DNA from: Pseudomonas sp. P5_109
GTDB lineage: Bacteria; Pseudomonadota; Gammaproteobacteria; Pseudomonadales; Pseudomonadaceae
Reading direction: 5' to 3'
Assembly (NCBI RefSeq): GCF_034009455.1
Contig: NZ_CP125380.1
Coordinates: 2,741,501-2,805,500, forward strand
Length of the DNA stretch: 64,000 nt
Shown: piece by piece, positions 55,680 through 64,000 of the stretch
How positions within the stretch are numbered: the first letter of the stretch is position 1
How the letters are laid out: every line of letters begins with the position of its first letter
The notes under the pieces: model-generated
What the model saw: the letters and a program-made list of their open reading frames with translations, nothing else
Told to the model about the DNA's origin: nothing
Database searches by the model: none
Program-made: the position numbers and the translations under genes

Positions 55680-55695
55680 TTGAACGAGTGTTCAG
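55680..55695. promoter_or_regulatory. TetR-type operator upstream of the aminotransferase-ABC operon
   Basis: TTGAAC-GAGT-GTTCAG matches the TTGAAC-GTCT-GTTCAA palindrome at 61702-61717 in arms and spacing. It lies 77 bp before the operon start. Confidence 0.65.
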
Positions 55696-55771
55696 TCTGG
55701 ACTATGTTGGGGGCCACCTTCCCCCGGCTGGTTGCGGGCTTGCGTTTCTTCAATTCGAACGAGGCAATGGC

Positions 55772-57775
55772 ATGCGGTTTTCACCCTTTGTTGAACGGAT
55801 CAGTGGCCAGGGCGTTGCCGCCTGGGATATTCACTACGCAGCCAACGCGGCACAACGCAACGGCGAGGACGTGATCATCCTCAGCGTCGGCGACCCGGAT
55901 TTCCCCACCCCCGATTTCATCACCGACGCCGCCATCCACGCCCTGCGCGAAGGGGACACCCACTACACCGAAATCGCCGGCCGCCAGGCCTTGCGCGAAG
56001 CCATCGCCGGCCGCTATAGCCAGTCGATTGGCCGCGAACTGCAGGCCTCGAACATCATTCTCACGGCAGGCGCGCAGAACGCCCTGTTCGCCACCTCGAT
56101 GTGCCTGCTCGGTGCCGGCGACGAAGTGATTGCCTTCGATCCGATGTACGTCACCTACGAAGCCACGCTCAAGGCCTCCGGCGCCACGCTGGTGCGGGTG
56201 CCCTGTGCGGCGGACTCGGGTTTCCGCCTCGATGCCGCCGTGCTGGCCAAGGCCATTACCCCGCGCACCCGGGCGATTTTCTTCTCCAATCCGAACAACC
56301 CCACCGGCGTGGTGCTGGGTGGCGAAGAGCTGCAAGCCATCGCCGACCTCGCCATCGCCCATGACCTGTGGGTGGTGGTGGACGAGGTCTACGAGAGCCT
56401 CGCCTACGAGCGAGAACACCTGAGCCTGGCAGCGTTGCCGGGCATGGCCGAGCGCTGCGTGGTGATCGGCAGCCTGTCGAAATCCCATGCCATGACCGGT
56501 TGGCGCATCGGCTGGGTCATGGCCAATGAAACCCTGGTCAACCATGTCGAAACCCTGGTGCTGAGCATGCTCTACGGCTTGCCCGGGTTTGTCATGGAAG
56601 CGGCGCTCAAGGCCGTGCAGTCCTTTGATGAAGTCACCCACGGCATGCGCGAGATCTATCGTCGGCGCCGCGACCTGGTGGTGTCCGGCCTGGCCGATTG
56701 CCCGGGCATCAGCGTGCTCAATCCCGATGCCGGCATGTTCGTGCTGGTGGACGTGCGCGGCACCGGCCTGACCTCGCTGGAATTCGCCTGGCGCCTGCTG
56801 CGCGAGGCGGGTGTCTCGGTGCTCGATGCGGCGGCGTTCGGTGAGCCGGCCCAGGGGTTTGTGCGGCTGTCGTTCACCCTCGGTGAAGAGCGCCTGGCCC
56901 AGGCCTGCCAGCGCATTCGCGGTTTTGTCCAGGTGCTCAATGGTGAGGCGCCGAGGCCGGTGCTCGGCACGATGACCAGCACCGCAACCGTCGAACCGGC
57001 TGCGGCCAGGACCATGATCGAGGTCGATGGCCTGCACAAACGCTTCGGCAATATCGAAGTGCTCAAGGGCGTTTCCCTGACCGCCCGCGAGGGCGAAGTG
57101 ATCTCGCTGATCGGGGCCAGCGGCTCGGGCAAAAGTACCTTGCTGCGCTGCATCAACATGCTCGAAGTGCCGGATCAGGGCCGCATCCTGGTCGATGGCG
57201 AAAGCATTCACCTTAACCAGAACCGTCCCGGCGCACCGCTGGTGTCGGACGCCAAACAGCTGGTGCGCATCCGTTCCAGCCTGGGCATGGTGTTTCAGAA
57301 TTTCAACCTCTGGCCCCATCGCACCGTGCTGGAAAACCTCATCGAAGCGCCGACCCAGGTCCTGCGTGAAAGCCGTGCGGAGGCCACCGAACGGGCCGAA
57401 GCGCTGCTCGAGCGCGTAGGTCTTGCGGCCAAGCGCAACGAGTACCCGGCGTTTCTCTCCGGGGGACAGCAACAACGGGTGGCCATCGCCCGGGCCCTGG
57501 CCATGCGGCCCAAGGTCATGCTGTTCGATGAACCCACCTCGGCACTCGACCCGGAACTGGTCGGGGAAGTGCTGCGGGTGATCCGCTCCCTCGCCGAAGA
57601 AGGCCGGACCATGATCCTGGTGACTCATGAAATGGCCTTCGCACGCGATGTCTCTTCCAAGGTCGCCTTTTTGCATCAAGGGCTGATCGAGGAAACCGGT
57701 TCGCCGGACGAAGTGTTCGTACACCCACGCAGCGAGCGTTGCCGACAATTCGTCAACGCTCATCAGACTCGCTAA
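55772..57775 (+). CDS. Fusion of a class I aminotransferase with an amino-acid ABC transporter ATPase
   Basis: One 667-residue frame from ATG 55772 (GAGG upstream) joins two enzymes. Residues about 1-395 are a PLP fold-type I aminotransferase ([12 protein letters not shown], and the PLP Lys in [16 protein letters not shown]). Residues about 415-667 are a polar-amino-acid ABC ATPase with Walker [10 protein letters not shown], signature [15 protein letters not shown] and Walker [15 protein letters not shown] roughly 20-residue linker ([17 protein letters not shown]) connects them. The following genes supply the binding protein and two permeases, so the ATPase half completes a transporter while the other half may act on the imported amino acid. 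No frameshift evidence was seen. Confidence 0.92.
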   Translation: MRFSPFVERISGQGVAAWDIHYAANAAQRNGEDVIILSVGDPDFPTPDFITDAAIHALREGDTHYTEIAGRQALREAIAGRYSQSIGRELQASNIILTAGAQNALFATSMCLLGAGDEVIAFDPMYVTYEATLKASGATLVRVPCAADSGFRLDAAVLAKAITPRTRAIFFSNPNNPTGVVLGGEELQAIADLAIAHDLWVVVDEVYESLAYEREHLSLAALPGMAERCVVIGSLSKSHAMTGWRIGWVMANETLVNHVETLVLSMLYGLPGFVMEAALKAVQSFDEVTHGMREIYRRRRDLVVSGLADCPGISVLNPDAGMFVLVDVRGTGLTSLEFAWRLLREAGVSVLDAAAFGEPAQGFVRLSFTLGEERLAQACQRIRGFVQVLNGEAPRPVLGTMTSTATVEPAAARTMIEVDGLHKRFGNIEVLKGVSLTAREGEVISLIGASGSGKSTLLRCINMLEVPDQGRILVDGESIHLNQNRPGAPLVSDAKQLVRIRSSLGMVFQNFNLWPHRTVLENLIEAPTQVLRESRAEATERAEALLERVGLAAKRNEYPAFLSGGQQQRVAIARALAMRPKVMLFDEPTSALDPELVGEVLRVIRSLAEEGRTMILVTHEMAFARDVSSKVAFLHQGLIEETGSPDEVFVHPRSERCRQFVNAHQTR

Positions 57776-57802
57776 CTCATCATAAAAAGACGGGAAAACA
57801 AC

Positions 57803-58585
57803 ATGGGAAATCGACGTTTTGCAAACTGGTTGACCGGTGCAGCCTGCGTATTGCTGGCTGGCATGAGTGCGGCGCAAGCACAGCCGATCAGGTTCGCGGT
57901 GGCCGCCGAACCCTATCCGCCGTACACCGAAAAGCAGGCCAACGGTGAGTGGAAGGGTTTCGAAGTCGACCTGATCCACAAGCTGTGCAGCGAAATGAAA
58001 GCCGATTGCGAGATCAAGGAAGTGGCGTGGGACGGCATCATTCCGTCGCTGCTGGCGAAGAAGATCGACGTGATCTTTTCCTCGATGTCGGTGACCGAAG
58101 AGCGCGAAAAACAGATCGCCTTCAGCAAGGCCTACTACGACTCGGCGATTGCCGTCGTCGGCCCGAAAGAAGCGTCGGTGAAGAAGTACCCGGATGACCT
58201 CAAGGGCAAGATCATCGGCGTGCAGAACTCGACCGTCAGCGCCAGCTACCTGAAGACCTACTACGAAAAAATCGCCGACGTTAAGTACTACGACACCCAG
58301 GACTCGGCCAACGCCGACCTGATCGCCGGGCGCATCGACCTGATGATGGCCGACGGCACCGCCATGGCTTCGTTCATCAAGACCCCGGATGCCAAGGACC
58401 TGGCCTACCTCAGCACCGTGCCCTACGACCCGATCTTCGGCAAAGGCGTAGGCGCTGGCATGCGCAAGGACGACACCGAACTCAAGGCCAAGCTCGACAA
58501 GGCCATCCAGCAGTTGCTGGCGAGCAAGGACTACGACGACCTGTCCCAGAGCTACTTCGGCACCAGCGTGAAGCCTGCGTTCTGA
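57803..58585 (+). CDS. Periplasmic polar-amino-acid-type binding protein
   Basis: A 260-residue solute-binding protein of family 3 with a signal peptide (WLTGAACVLLAGMSAAQA) and the family motif GFEVDLIHKLCSEM. It resembles Lys/Arg/ornithine or opine binding proteins (SSMSVTEEREKQIAFSKAYY). It lies 27 bp after the ATPase fusion and before the permeases. The ligand is likely a cationic amino acid or a derivative. Confidence 0.92.
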   Translation: MGNRRFANWLTGAACVLLAGMSAAQAQPIRFAVAAEPYPPYTEKQANGEWKGFEVDLIHKLCSEMKADCEIKEVAWDGIIPSLLAKKIDVIFSSMSVTEEREKQIAFSKAYYDSAIAVVGPKEASVKKYPDDLKGKIIGVQNSTVSASYLKTYYEKIADVKYYDTQDSANADLIAGRIDLMMADGTAMASFIKTPDAKDLAYLSTVPYDPIFGKGVGAGMRKDDTELKAKLDKAIQQLLASKDYDDLSQSYFGTSVKPAF

Positions 58586-58609
58586 CGACGGGTTAAACGT
58601 AGATCCCCT

Positions 58610-58696
58610 GTGGGAGCGGGCTTGCTCGCGAAAGCGGCGTATCAGATACATAAATATTGACTGACATACCGCTTTCGCGAGCAAGCCCGCTCCCAC
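58610..58696. repeat. REPIN, GTGGGAGCGGG family, inside an operon
   Basis: An 87-bp inverted REP pair between the binding-protein and permease genes. Placement here can stabilise or end the upstream mRNA and so raise binding protein over permease. Confidence 0.9.
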
Positions 58697-58731
58697 ATGG
58701 GAAGGTGCAGATCCGCCAACTGGAGACTGAA

Positions 58732-59445
58732 ATGCCGGCAATGTTCGATCTGATCAATTTCACCGAGCAGGGATGGGGCAGTGCGCTGCTGAAGGGGCTG
58801 TGGATGACCCTGCAGATTTCCGCCGGGGCCTTCGTGCTCGGGCTGGCGATCGGGCTGGTGGTGGCGTGCCTCAAGCTGGGCGCACCAAAACCGATTGCCG
58901 CACTGATGCGCGGCTACACCACCTTGTTCCGCGCGGTGCCGGAACTGCTGCTGATTCTGTTGCTGTACTACGTCGGCTCCATGCTCCTCAATTCGCTGAT
59001 GACCCACCTGGGCTACGGCGTGGTCAATGTCAGCGGTCCGCTGGCGGCCATCGTGGTGCTGGGGCTGGTGCAGGGCGCCTACGCCTCGGAGATTTTCCGC
59101 GCGGCGATCCAGGCGATTCCCTTCGGCCAGATCGAAGCGGCCAAGGCATTCGGCCTGAGCGGTTTCGGGCTGTTCCGCCGGGTCACGCTGCCGATCATGG
59201 CGCCGTACGCCATGGCCGGGATGGCCAACCTGTGGATCAACCTGATCAAGGACAGTGCGCTGATCAGCGTGGTCGGCACCAACGAACTGCTGTACACCGC
59301 CAAGCAAGGCGCGGGTTCGACGCGCCACTATCTGTTGTTCTACCTCACGGCTGCCGCGCTGTATTACGCGGTGACCTTGGCGTCGAACTATCTGTCGGGT
59401 CGGCTGGAGCGACGTATTCGTCGCTGGATGCCTCTTGTTGACTGA
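58732..59445 (+). CDS. Amino-acid ABC transporter permease (HisQ type)
   Basis: ATG 58732 follows GGAG. The 237-residue protein has about five transmembrane helices and the His/Glu/Gln permease signature (GYTTLFRAVPELLLILLLYY, QIEAAKAFGLSGFGLFRRVT). It pairs with the next permease to form the channel of the transporter whose ATPase is fused to the aminotransferase. Confidence 0.93.
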   Translation: MPAMFDLINFTEQGWGSALLKGLWMTLQISAGAFVLGLAIGLVVACLKLGAPKPIAALMRGYTTLFRAVPELLLILLLYYVGSMLLNSLMTHLGYGVVNVSGPLAAIVVLGLVQGAYASEIFRAAIQAIPFGQIEAAKAFGLSGFGLFRRVTLPIMAPYAMAGMANLWINLIKDSALISVVGTNELLYTAKQGAGSTRHYLLFYLTAAALYYAVTLASNYLSGRLERRIRRWMPLVD

Positions 59446-59463
59446 ACCGGCTGAGTAAATGAA

Positions 59464-60162
59464 ATGATTCCAGCGTGGATAATTGAATACGCGGCACTGT
59501 TGGGCCGGGGCTTGCAAACCACCCTCACGATTCTATTGATCGCCAGTGTGTTCGGGTTTGCCCTGGCGGTCCTGGTGGCCCTGGCGCGGATCTCGAAAAA
59601 CAAGGTGATCGCCAAGGTCAGCCTGTTCTACACCAGCGTCACCCGTGGCACGCCGTTGCTGATCCAGATCTACATCTTCTATTACGGCCTGGGCAGCCTG
59701 TTTGCCCAGTTCCCGCTGATTCGCGGCAGCTTCCTCTGGCCGTACCTGCGCGACGGTTACTGGTACATCGTGTTCGCCCTGGTGGTGTCGGTCGGCGCCT
59801 ATGTCGGCGAAGTGATTCGCGGCGGCCTGCTGGCGGTGCCCAAGGGCGAGATGGAAGCGGCTTCGGCCTTCGGCATGACCAAGCGCCAGTCCTTGCTGCG
59901 GGTACGGTTGCCCCGGGCGATGCGCCTGTTGCTGCCGACCCTGGCCGGGGAAACCGTGATGCTGCTCAAGTCCACGGCGCTGGCCTCGACCATCGCCGTG
60001 ATCGATCTGCTCGGCGCCGCCAACGTGGTCCGCGCACAAACCCTGCAAGTGTATGAACCCCTGTTGCTGGTGGCCGGTGTCTACGTCTGCCTGACCTTCC
60101 TGATCGAGGCGCTGTTTGCCTTCGCCGAACGGCGCGGCACGCCGGTGCGCAGGTCGGCCTGA
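59464..60162 (+). CDS. Amino-acid ABC transporter permease (HisM type)
   Basis: The 232-residue protein has the same permease fold with TSVTRGTPLLIQIYIFYYGL and the EAA-like loop KGEMEAASAFGMTKRQSLLR. It is 18 bp after the first permease. Its stop overlaps the start of the EamA gene (ATGA), extending the operon. Confidence 0.93.
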   Translation: MIPAWIIEYAALLGRGLQTTLTILLIASVFGFALAVLVALARISKNKVIAKVSLFYTSVTRGTPLLIQIYIFYYGLGSLFAQFPLIRGSFLWPYLRDGYWYIVFALVVSVGAYVGEVIRGGLLAVPKGEMEAASAFGMTKRQSLLRVRLPRAMRLLLPTLAGETVMLLKSTALASTIAVIDLLGAANVVRAQTLQVYEPLLLVAGVYVCLTFLIEALFAFAERRGTPVRRSA

Positions 60163-61166
60163 TGAGTTCGTCAAGGGTTGACCGCTCGCTGCAAGGCATT
60201 GGCCTGTGCGTCCTGGGCTATGCGTTCCTGTCGTTTCAGGATGCGCTGATCAAATGGCTGGTGGCCGACTATTCGGTGGTCACCATTCTGTTCTGGCGCG
60301 CCGCCGTGGTGGTCGTGGCGGTGCTGCTGGCAGGCCGTCTGCGCGTCATCCGCCGGGCCTGGCATTCACCCAGCCGGCGCCTGCTGGTGGTGCGCGGTCT
60401 GCTGTCGATCGTGGCCTGGGTGCTGTACTACACGGCGGCCCGCGACCTGACCCTGGCCGAGATGACCACCCTGTATTTTTCCGCGCCGATCATGGTCACG
60501 ATGCTGGCGGCGGTGATCCTCAAGGAGCGCGCCAGCGGCTGGCAGTGGTTCAGCCTGATCATCGGTTTTATCGGGGTGGTCATTGCCTGTCGCCCCGACA
60601 ACATGACCGAGCCGTTGCCCATCGTGCTGACCTTGTTGGCGGCGGTGTGCTGGGCATTCACCTACATCCAGTTGCGTCAGGTGGACGAGCAGACCTCGGT
60701 GCTGGAGCAGATGCTGATCACCAACGTGGTGTTCGTGATTTGCATGGCGGTGGCCCTGCCGTGGACTCACACGCCTTCGCCGACACCCGCCTGGCTGGGC
60801 ATGCTCGGCGCCGGCCTGGTGGGCGGCATCGGTCAGTTCCTGTTGTTCGCCAGTTTCCGCCGCGCCACCGCGACCTTGCTCGCGCCGTTCGAGTACACCG
60901 GGCTGATCTGGGCGTTCGCCCTGTCGAGCCTGGTCTGGGGCACGCTGATGGACACGTCGCTGATGATCGGCGCCGGGCTGATCGCCGTCAGCGGCACCCT
61001 GGCGATGATCTTCGGCCGGCACGCATCACAGGACGTCGTCGGTGCTGAATGCTCCGTGACGCAGCCCCTTTATCCAGCAACGGCAGATGTGGAGACCGTT
61101 GGCGGCGCTGAAGGTCTCGGGGTTCAGGCACCACTCGAGCCAGAGACCGTCGAGCATCGCCGATAA
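60162..61166 (+). CDS. EamA/DMT-family transporter with C-terminal extension
   Basis: The 334-residue protein has ten predicted helices in two EamA repeats (GYAFLSFQDALIKWLVADYS, TFTYIQLRQVDEQTSVLEQM region). Such proteins export amino acids or metabolites. The last 45-50 residues after GTLAMIFGRHASQ are not membrane-like. They overlap the convergent TetR gene by 141 bp, so the stop codon seems to have been lost and the frame extended. It is co-translated with the upstream permease. Confidence 0.87.
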   Translation: MSSSRVDRSLQGIGLCVLGYAFLSFQDALIKWLVADYSVVTILFWRAAVVVVAVLLAGRLRVIRRAWHSPSRRLLVVRGLLSIVAWVLYYTAARDLTLAEMTTLYFSAPIMVTMLAAVILKERASGWQWFSLIIGFIGVVIACRPDNMTEPLPIVLTLLAAVCWAFTYIQLRQVDEQTSVLEQMLITNVVFVICMAVALPWTHTPSPTPAWLGMLGAGLVGGIGQFLLFASFRRATATLLAPFEYTGLIWAFALSSLVWGTLMDTSLMIGAGLIAVSGTLAMIFGRHASQDVVGAECSVTQPLYPATADVETVGGAEGLGVQAPLEPETVEHRR

Positions 61167-61661
61167 ACCGATGGCCGCCAGCCGGGTGTCGTGAATCACG
61201 AAACCTTCGCTGGCGGCCAGGCCGTCGAGCAACTGGCGGATCAGGTCGAGGTAGGCGCGGTAGCTTTTTTCGTGGGACTGGCTGACGTGTTCGGAGTGAC
61301 GGATCAGGCTCCAGAACACCACCCACACGCCAAGCAGTTTCGGGTCCATGACCCTGGGCGAGAACGAGCCGACCAGGAAGGCGTCGATCTTCTGCGCGGG
61401 TGTCCCGGCCTGCTCGATTTCCAAGAGCAGGGCCGTGGTCAGTTCGCTCGCGAGCCGCTGGTAGGTGTCGGCGATCAGAGCCTCGATGCTGCCAAAGTGA
61501 TGGTTGAGCAACCCCACGGACACCCCGGCTTCGGTAGCGATGCGTCGCACGGAAATCCCGGCGTGACCGTCGCGGCCCAGGCAGCGCAGGGTGGCGGCCA
61601 CCAGCATTTCGCGGCGGTCTTCGGGTTCGGCGCGACGGTTCTTCGGGGCAACGGTTGGCAC
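61026..61661 (-). CDS. TetR-family regulator of the transport/catabolism cluster
   Basis: The 211-residue protein has a BetI-like TetR HTH (GISVRRIATEAGVSVGLLNH) and a BetI-like C-terminus (LDGLWLEWCLNPETF). It is convergent with and overlaps the EamA gene, and divergent from the deacylase gene. A TTGAAC-N4-GTTCAA palindrome lies in the divergent region, and a near copy stands before the aminotransferase-ABC operon, so it probably represses both units. The ligand may be the imported amino-acid derivative. Confidence 0.9.
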   Translation of the reverse strand: MPTVAPKNRRAEPEDRREMLVAATLRCLGRDGHAGISVRRIATEAGVSVGLLNHHFGSIEALIADTYQRLASELTTALLLEIEQAGTPAQKIDAFLVGSFSPRVMDPKLLGVWVVFWSLIRHSEHVSQSHEKSYRAYLDLIRQLLDGLAASEGFVIHDTRLAAIGLSAMLDGLWLEWCLNPETFSAANGLHICRCWIKGLRHGAFSTDDVL

Positions 61662-61701
61662 AAGGCTGTCCTTGGGTGAGATTCCACGCAGTCGAGCTTA
61701 G

Positions 61702-61717
61702 TTGAACGTCTGTTCAA
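61702..61717. promoter_or_regulatory. TetR-type operator in the tetR/deacylase divergent region
   Basis: TTGAAC-GTCT-GTTCAA is a perfect palindrome with six-base arms, 41 bp before the TetR start and about 60 bp before the deacylase gene. Confidence 0.7.
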
Positions 61718-61778
61718 TCACCAGCCTCGACAGCAGCGATACAGCGTTTTTCAACGGTCATGACGGGAGGGAAAGCCA

Positions 61779-62795
61779 ATGCCGCAGGATATTTCGTTCA
61801 GTGTTCGTAACAACAACGGTGACGCCGTGCGGGTCGGTGCCTGGCGTTACGCAGGCGACGGCAGCGGGCCCAACGTACACCTGCAGGCCGGCGTGCATGC
61901 CGATGAAATCGCCGGGATGCTGGTCCTGCACCTGCTGATGCAAAGGCTGCAAACCGCCGAGGCCCAGGGCCGGCTCAAAGGCAACATCACCGTGGTGCCG
62001 CAGGCCAACCCGCTGGGCATCGGGCAGTTTCGCCAGGGGCGGATCCTCGGGCGTTACCACGACGCCACCGGGCATAACTTCAACCGCGCGTTCGACCAGT
62101 CGGCAGCCATGGAGCGACCTTCGACCTGCGTCCAGCAATGGCAAAAGAAACTGGTGCAACTGGCCGCCCCGGCCGACGTGATGCTCGACCTGCACACCGA
62201 TGACGAGGCCTTGCCGTACCTCTACGTGCACCGCAGTTTCCAGACCCGTGGCCGCGAACTGGCGGCGGCGATGAAGATGGACGTGGCGATCATCTGGGAT
62301 GACGGCGGCGACGGCTCCTTCGAGGAAACCATCATCGCCCCGTGGCTGCGCGAAGGCGTCACCGAGCACCGTATGGCGGCGACCCTTGAGTTGCGCGGGC
62401 AGGGCGATGTCAGTGATCGTTTCGCCGAGTCGGATGCCGAAGGGCTGTACAACTGGCTATGCAGCTGCGGCGTCATCGATGAGTCAGTGGCGCCTGCAGA
62501 CTGGCCCGTCGAAGCCGTGGAAATGGGCCACATGGAAACCATCATCGCCCCGCAACCCGGCGTGCTGATCTTCGAAAAGGAGCTGGGGGATTTCGTCGAG
62601 GAAGGCCAGCGCTTTGCGCGAATCCTCAGGACCCCGGGCGATCCATCCTCCGAAGTGGTGCTGCATGCCGAGCAAGCGGGGCGCCTGGTGACGCGCTATC
62701 GCGATCGCCTGATCCCCCAGGGCATGGGCGTGGCGAAATTCACCGGCAGCCGGGTGTCGCGAAACTGGAGCGGCGGGTTGCTCGACCCGAACTAG
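61779..62795 (+). CDS. AspA/AstE-like zinc deacylase (M14 family)
   Basis: The 338-residue protein has the aspartoacylase/succinylglutamate desuccinylase zinc motif (GVHADEIAG, His and Glu ligands near residues 40-43) and the substrate-binding GHNFNRAF. The second zinc His lies in MLDLHTDDE. A GGGAGG ribosome site precedes the ATG. Relatives remove acyl groups from N-acyl amino acids, for example N-acetyl-diaminobutyrate in ectoine breakdown. Beside an amino-acid importer and aminotransferase, it could deacylate an imported N-acyl amino acid. The exact compound is unproven. Confidence 0.87.
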   Translation: MPQDISFSVRNNNGDAVRVGAWRYAGDGSGPNVHLQAGVHADEIAGMLVLHLLMQRLQTAEAQGRLKGNITVVPQANPLGIGQFRQGRILGRYHDATGHNFNRAFDQSAAMERPSTCVQQWQKKLVQLAAPADVMLDLHTDDEALPYLYVHRSFQTRGRELAAAMKMDVAIIWDDGGDGSFEETIIAPWLREGVTEHRMAATLELRGQGDVSDRFAESDAEGLYNWLCSCGVIDESVAPADWPVEAVEMGHMETIIAPQPGVLIFEKELGDFVEEGQRFARILRTPGDPSSEVVLHAEQAGRLVTRYRDRLIPQGMGVAKFTGSRVSRNWSGGLLDPN

Positions 62796-62824
62796 CAATC
62801 CCCCAACATCAAACACACAAACCC

Positions 62825-64000
62825 TGTGGCGAGGGGGCTTGCCCCCGTTGGGTCGCGTAGCGGCCCCGCTTTTCTTCAGTCAAACAGTGCAATCAGGTTT
62901 TGCGACGGCTTCGCCGCCGAGCGGGAGCAAGCTCCCTCGCCACAAGGGCGGTGTTAGCTCCAGAGTTAGCGTCTGCCAATGAATCAGTGCGATGTAAGTG
63001 TTGTTGCGCCAATTGAGCCTGCCGACATTTGTGGCGAGGGGGCTTGCCCCCGTTGGGCTGCGAAGCGGCCCCGCTTTTCTTCAGTCAAACAGTGCAATCA
63101 GGTTTTGCGACGGCTTCGCCGCCGAGCGGGAGCAAGCTCCCTCGCCACAAGGGCGGTGTTAGCTCCAGAGTTAGCGTCTGCCAATGAATCAGTGCGATGT
63201 AAGTGTTGTTGCGCCAATTGAGCCTGCCGACATTTGTGGCGAGGGAGCTTGCTCCCGCTGGGCTGCGAAGCGGCCCCGCTTTTCTTCAGTCAAACAGTGC
63301 AATCAGGTTTTGCGACGGCTTCGCCGCCGAGCGGGAGCAAGCTCCCTCGCCACAAGGGCGGTGTTAGCTCCAGAGTTAGCGTCTGCCAATGATTCAGTGC
63401 GATGTAAGTGTTGTTGCGCCAATTGAGCCTGCCGACATTTGTGGCGAGGGGGCTTGCCCCCGTTGGGCTGCGAAGCGGCCCCGCTTTTCTTCAGTCAAAC
63501 AGTGCAATCAGGTTTTGCGACGGCTTCACCGCCGAACGGGAGCAAGCTCCCTCGCCACAAGGGCGGTGTTAGCTCCAGAGTTAGCGTCTGCCAATGATTC
63601 AGTGCGATGTAAGTGTTGTTGCGCCAATTGAGCCTGCCGACATTTGTGGCGAGGGGGCTTGCCCCCGTTGGGCTGCGAAGCGGCCCCGCTTTTCTTCAGT
63701 CAAACAGTGCAATCAGGTTTTGCGACGGCTTCGCCGCCGAGCGGGAGCAAGCTCCCTCGCCACAAGGGCGGTGTTAGCTCCAGAGTTAGCGTCTGCCAAT
63801 GATTCAGTGCGATGTAAGTGTTGTTGCGCCAATTGAGCCTGCCGACATTTGTGGCGAGGGGGCTTGCCCCCGTTGGGCTGCGAAGCGGCCCCGCTTTTCT
63901 TCAGTCAAACGGTGCAATCAGGTTTTGCGACGGCTTCGCCGCCGAACGGGGGCAAGCCCCCTCGCCACAGGGTCAGCGTTTGCCACAGAATCAGTGATTA
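62825..64000. repeat. Tandem array of 205-bp REPIN-containing units
   Basis: Units begin at 62825, 63030, 63235, 63440, 63645 and 63850, the last cut by the window end. Each unit has a GTGGCGAGGGGGCTTGCCCC-type hairpin, about 60 bp of middle, the inverted partner hairpin, then about 85 bp of linker. The units are nearly identical. Unit 3 has a variant first hairpin (GGGAGCTTGCTCCC for GGGGGCTTGCCCCC) that keeps pairing. Short open frames of 80 codons in each unit are repeat artefacts. No gene is seen in this 1.2 kb. Confidence 0.93.

Noticed and set aside
62979..63836. Four repeated 80-codon frames in the 205-bp array
   Set aside because: They recur only because the repeat unit recurs, include hairpin sequence, and have no ribosome site.
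62825..64000. CRISPR-like appearance of the array
   Set aside because: The unit is 205 bp with identical inner sequence, not short repeats with unique spacers. There are no cas genes.

Overview
The window looks like a chromosomal segment of a Pseudomonas of the fluorescens group. The reasons are the high GC, the codon use, a MexF-type efflux pump with a MexT-like remnant beside it, the CstA/YbdD pair, and many REP/REPIN hairpins of the kinds GTAGGAGCGAGCTTGCTCGC, GTGGGAGCGGGCTTGCTCGC and GTGGCGAGGGGGCTTGCCCC. No rRNA, tRNA or CRISPR array was seen.

Region 1 (1-13713, minus strand) is a type VI secretion operon, transcribed right to left: an unrecognised 250-residue protein, then tssB, tssC, tssE, tssF, tssG, clpV (tssH), tssJ, tssK, tssL and tssM (cut by the window edge). 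Hcp (tssD) and a recognisable TssA are not visible. Region 2 (14.2-25.9 kb, plus strand) is the payload island: a probable membrane-acting effector followed by two paralogous membrane proteins (candidate immunity), VgrG, two DUF1795/DcrB (Eag-type) chaperones, a PAAR-Rhs toxin with an SHH-signature nuclease-like tip, its SUKH-like immunity protein, and a displaced Rhs fragment. The effector tips and membrane genes are AT-richer than the core genes.

Region 3 (26-36.5 kb) holds an extreme Met/Cys-rich protein, an XRE-cupin regulator, a Mop-type molybdate-binding protein, a 13-residue-repeat exported protein, a NarL-type two-component system divergent from cstA-ybdD, and two diverged 1428-bp IS4-family elements. 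Each IS sits exactly in the loop of a bidirectional Rho-independent terminator between convergent genes. Each carries its own terminator hairpin just inside its left end.

Region 4 (36.6-42.1 kb) has katG behind an OxyR-like site. The last 107 bp of katG plus its downstream hairpin recur 1.8 kb further on, and they bracket an accessory cassette (AT-rich membrane protein, REPIN, orphan hicB with a truncated hicA). A peroxiredoxin-like/2-oxoglutarate oxygenase fusion follows. Region 5 (42.2-49.2 kb) is a MexEF-OprN-type RND pump with a divergent TetR gene and a truncated MexT-like regulator. Region 6 (49.5-55.6 kb) has an aldehyde dehydrogenase/cysteine hydrolase operon with a divergent HxlR regulator, an exported cupin, and a LysR/MFS divergent pair.

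Region 7 (55.7-62.8 kb) is an amino-acid or amino-acid-derivative uptake and catabolism cluster: an aminotransferase fused to an ABC ATPase, a binding protein, two permeases, an EamA exporter, a TetR regulator and an AspA/AstE-like deacylase. A shared TTGAACG-NN-TGTTCA palindrome in front of both transcription units suggests one TetR regulon. The window ends in a tandem array of 205-bp REPIN-containing units (62.8-64.0 kb).
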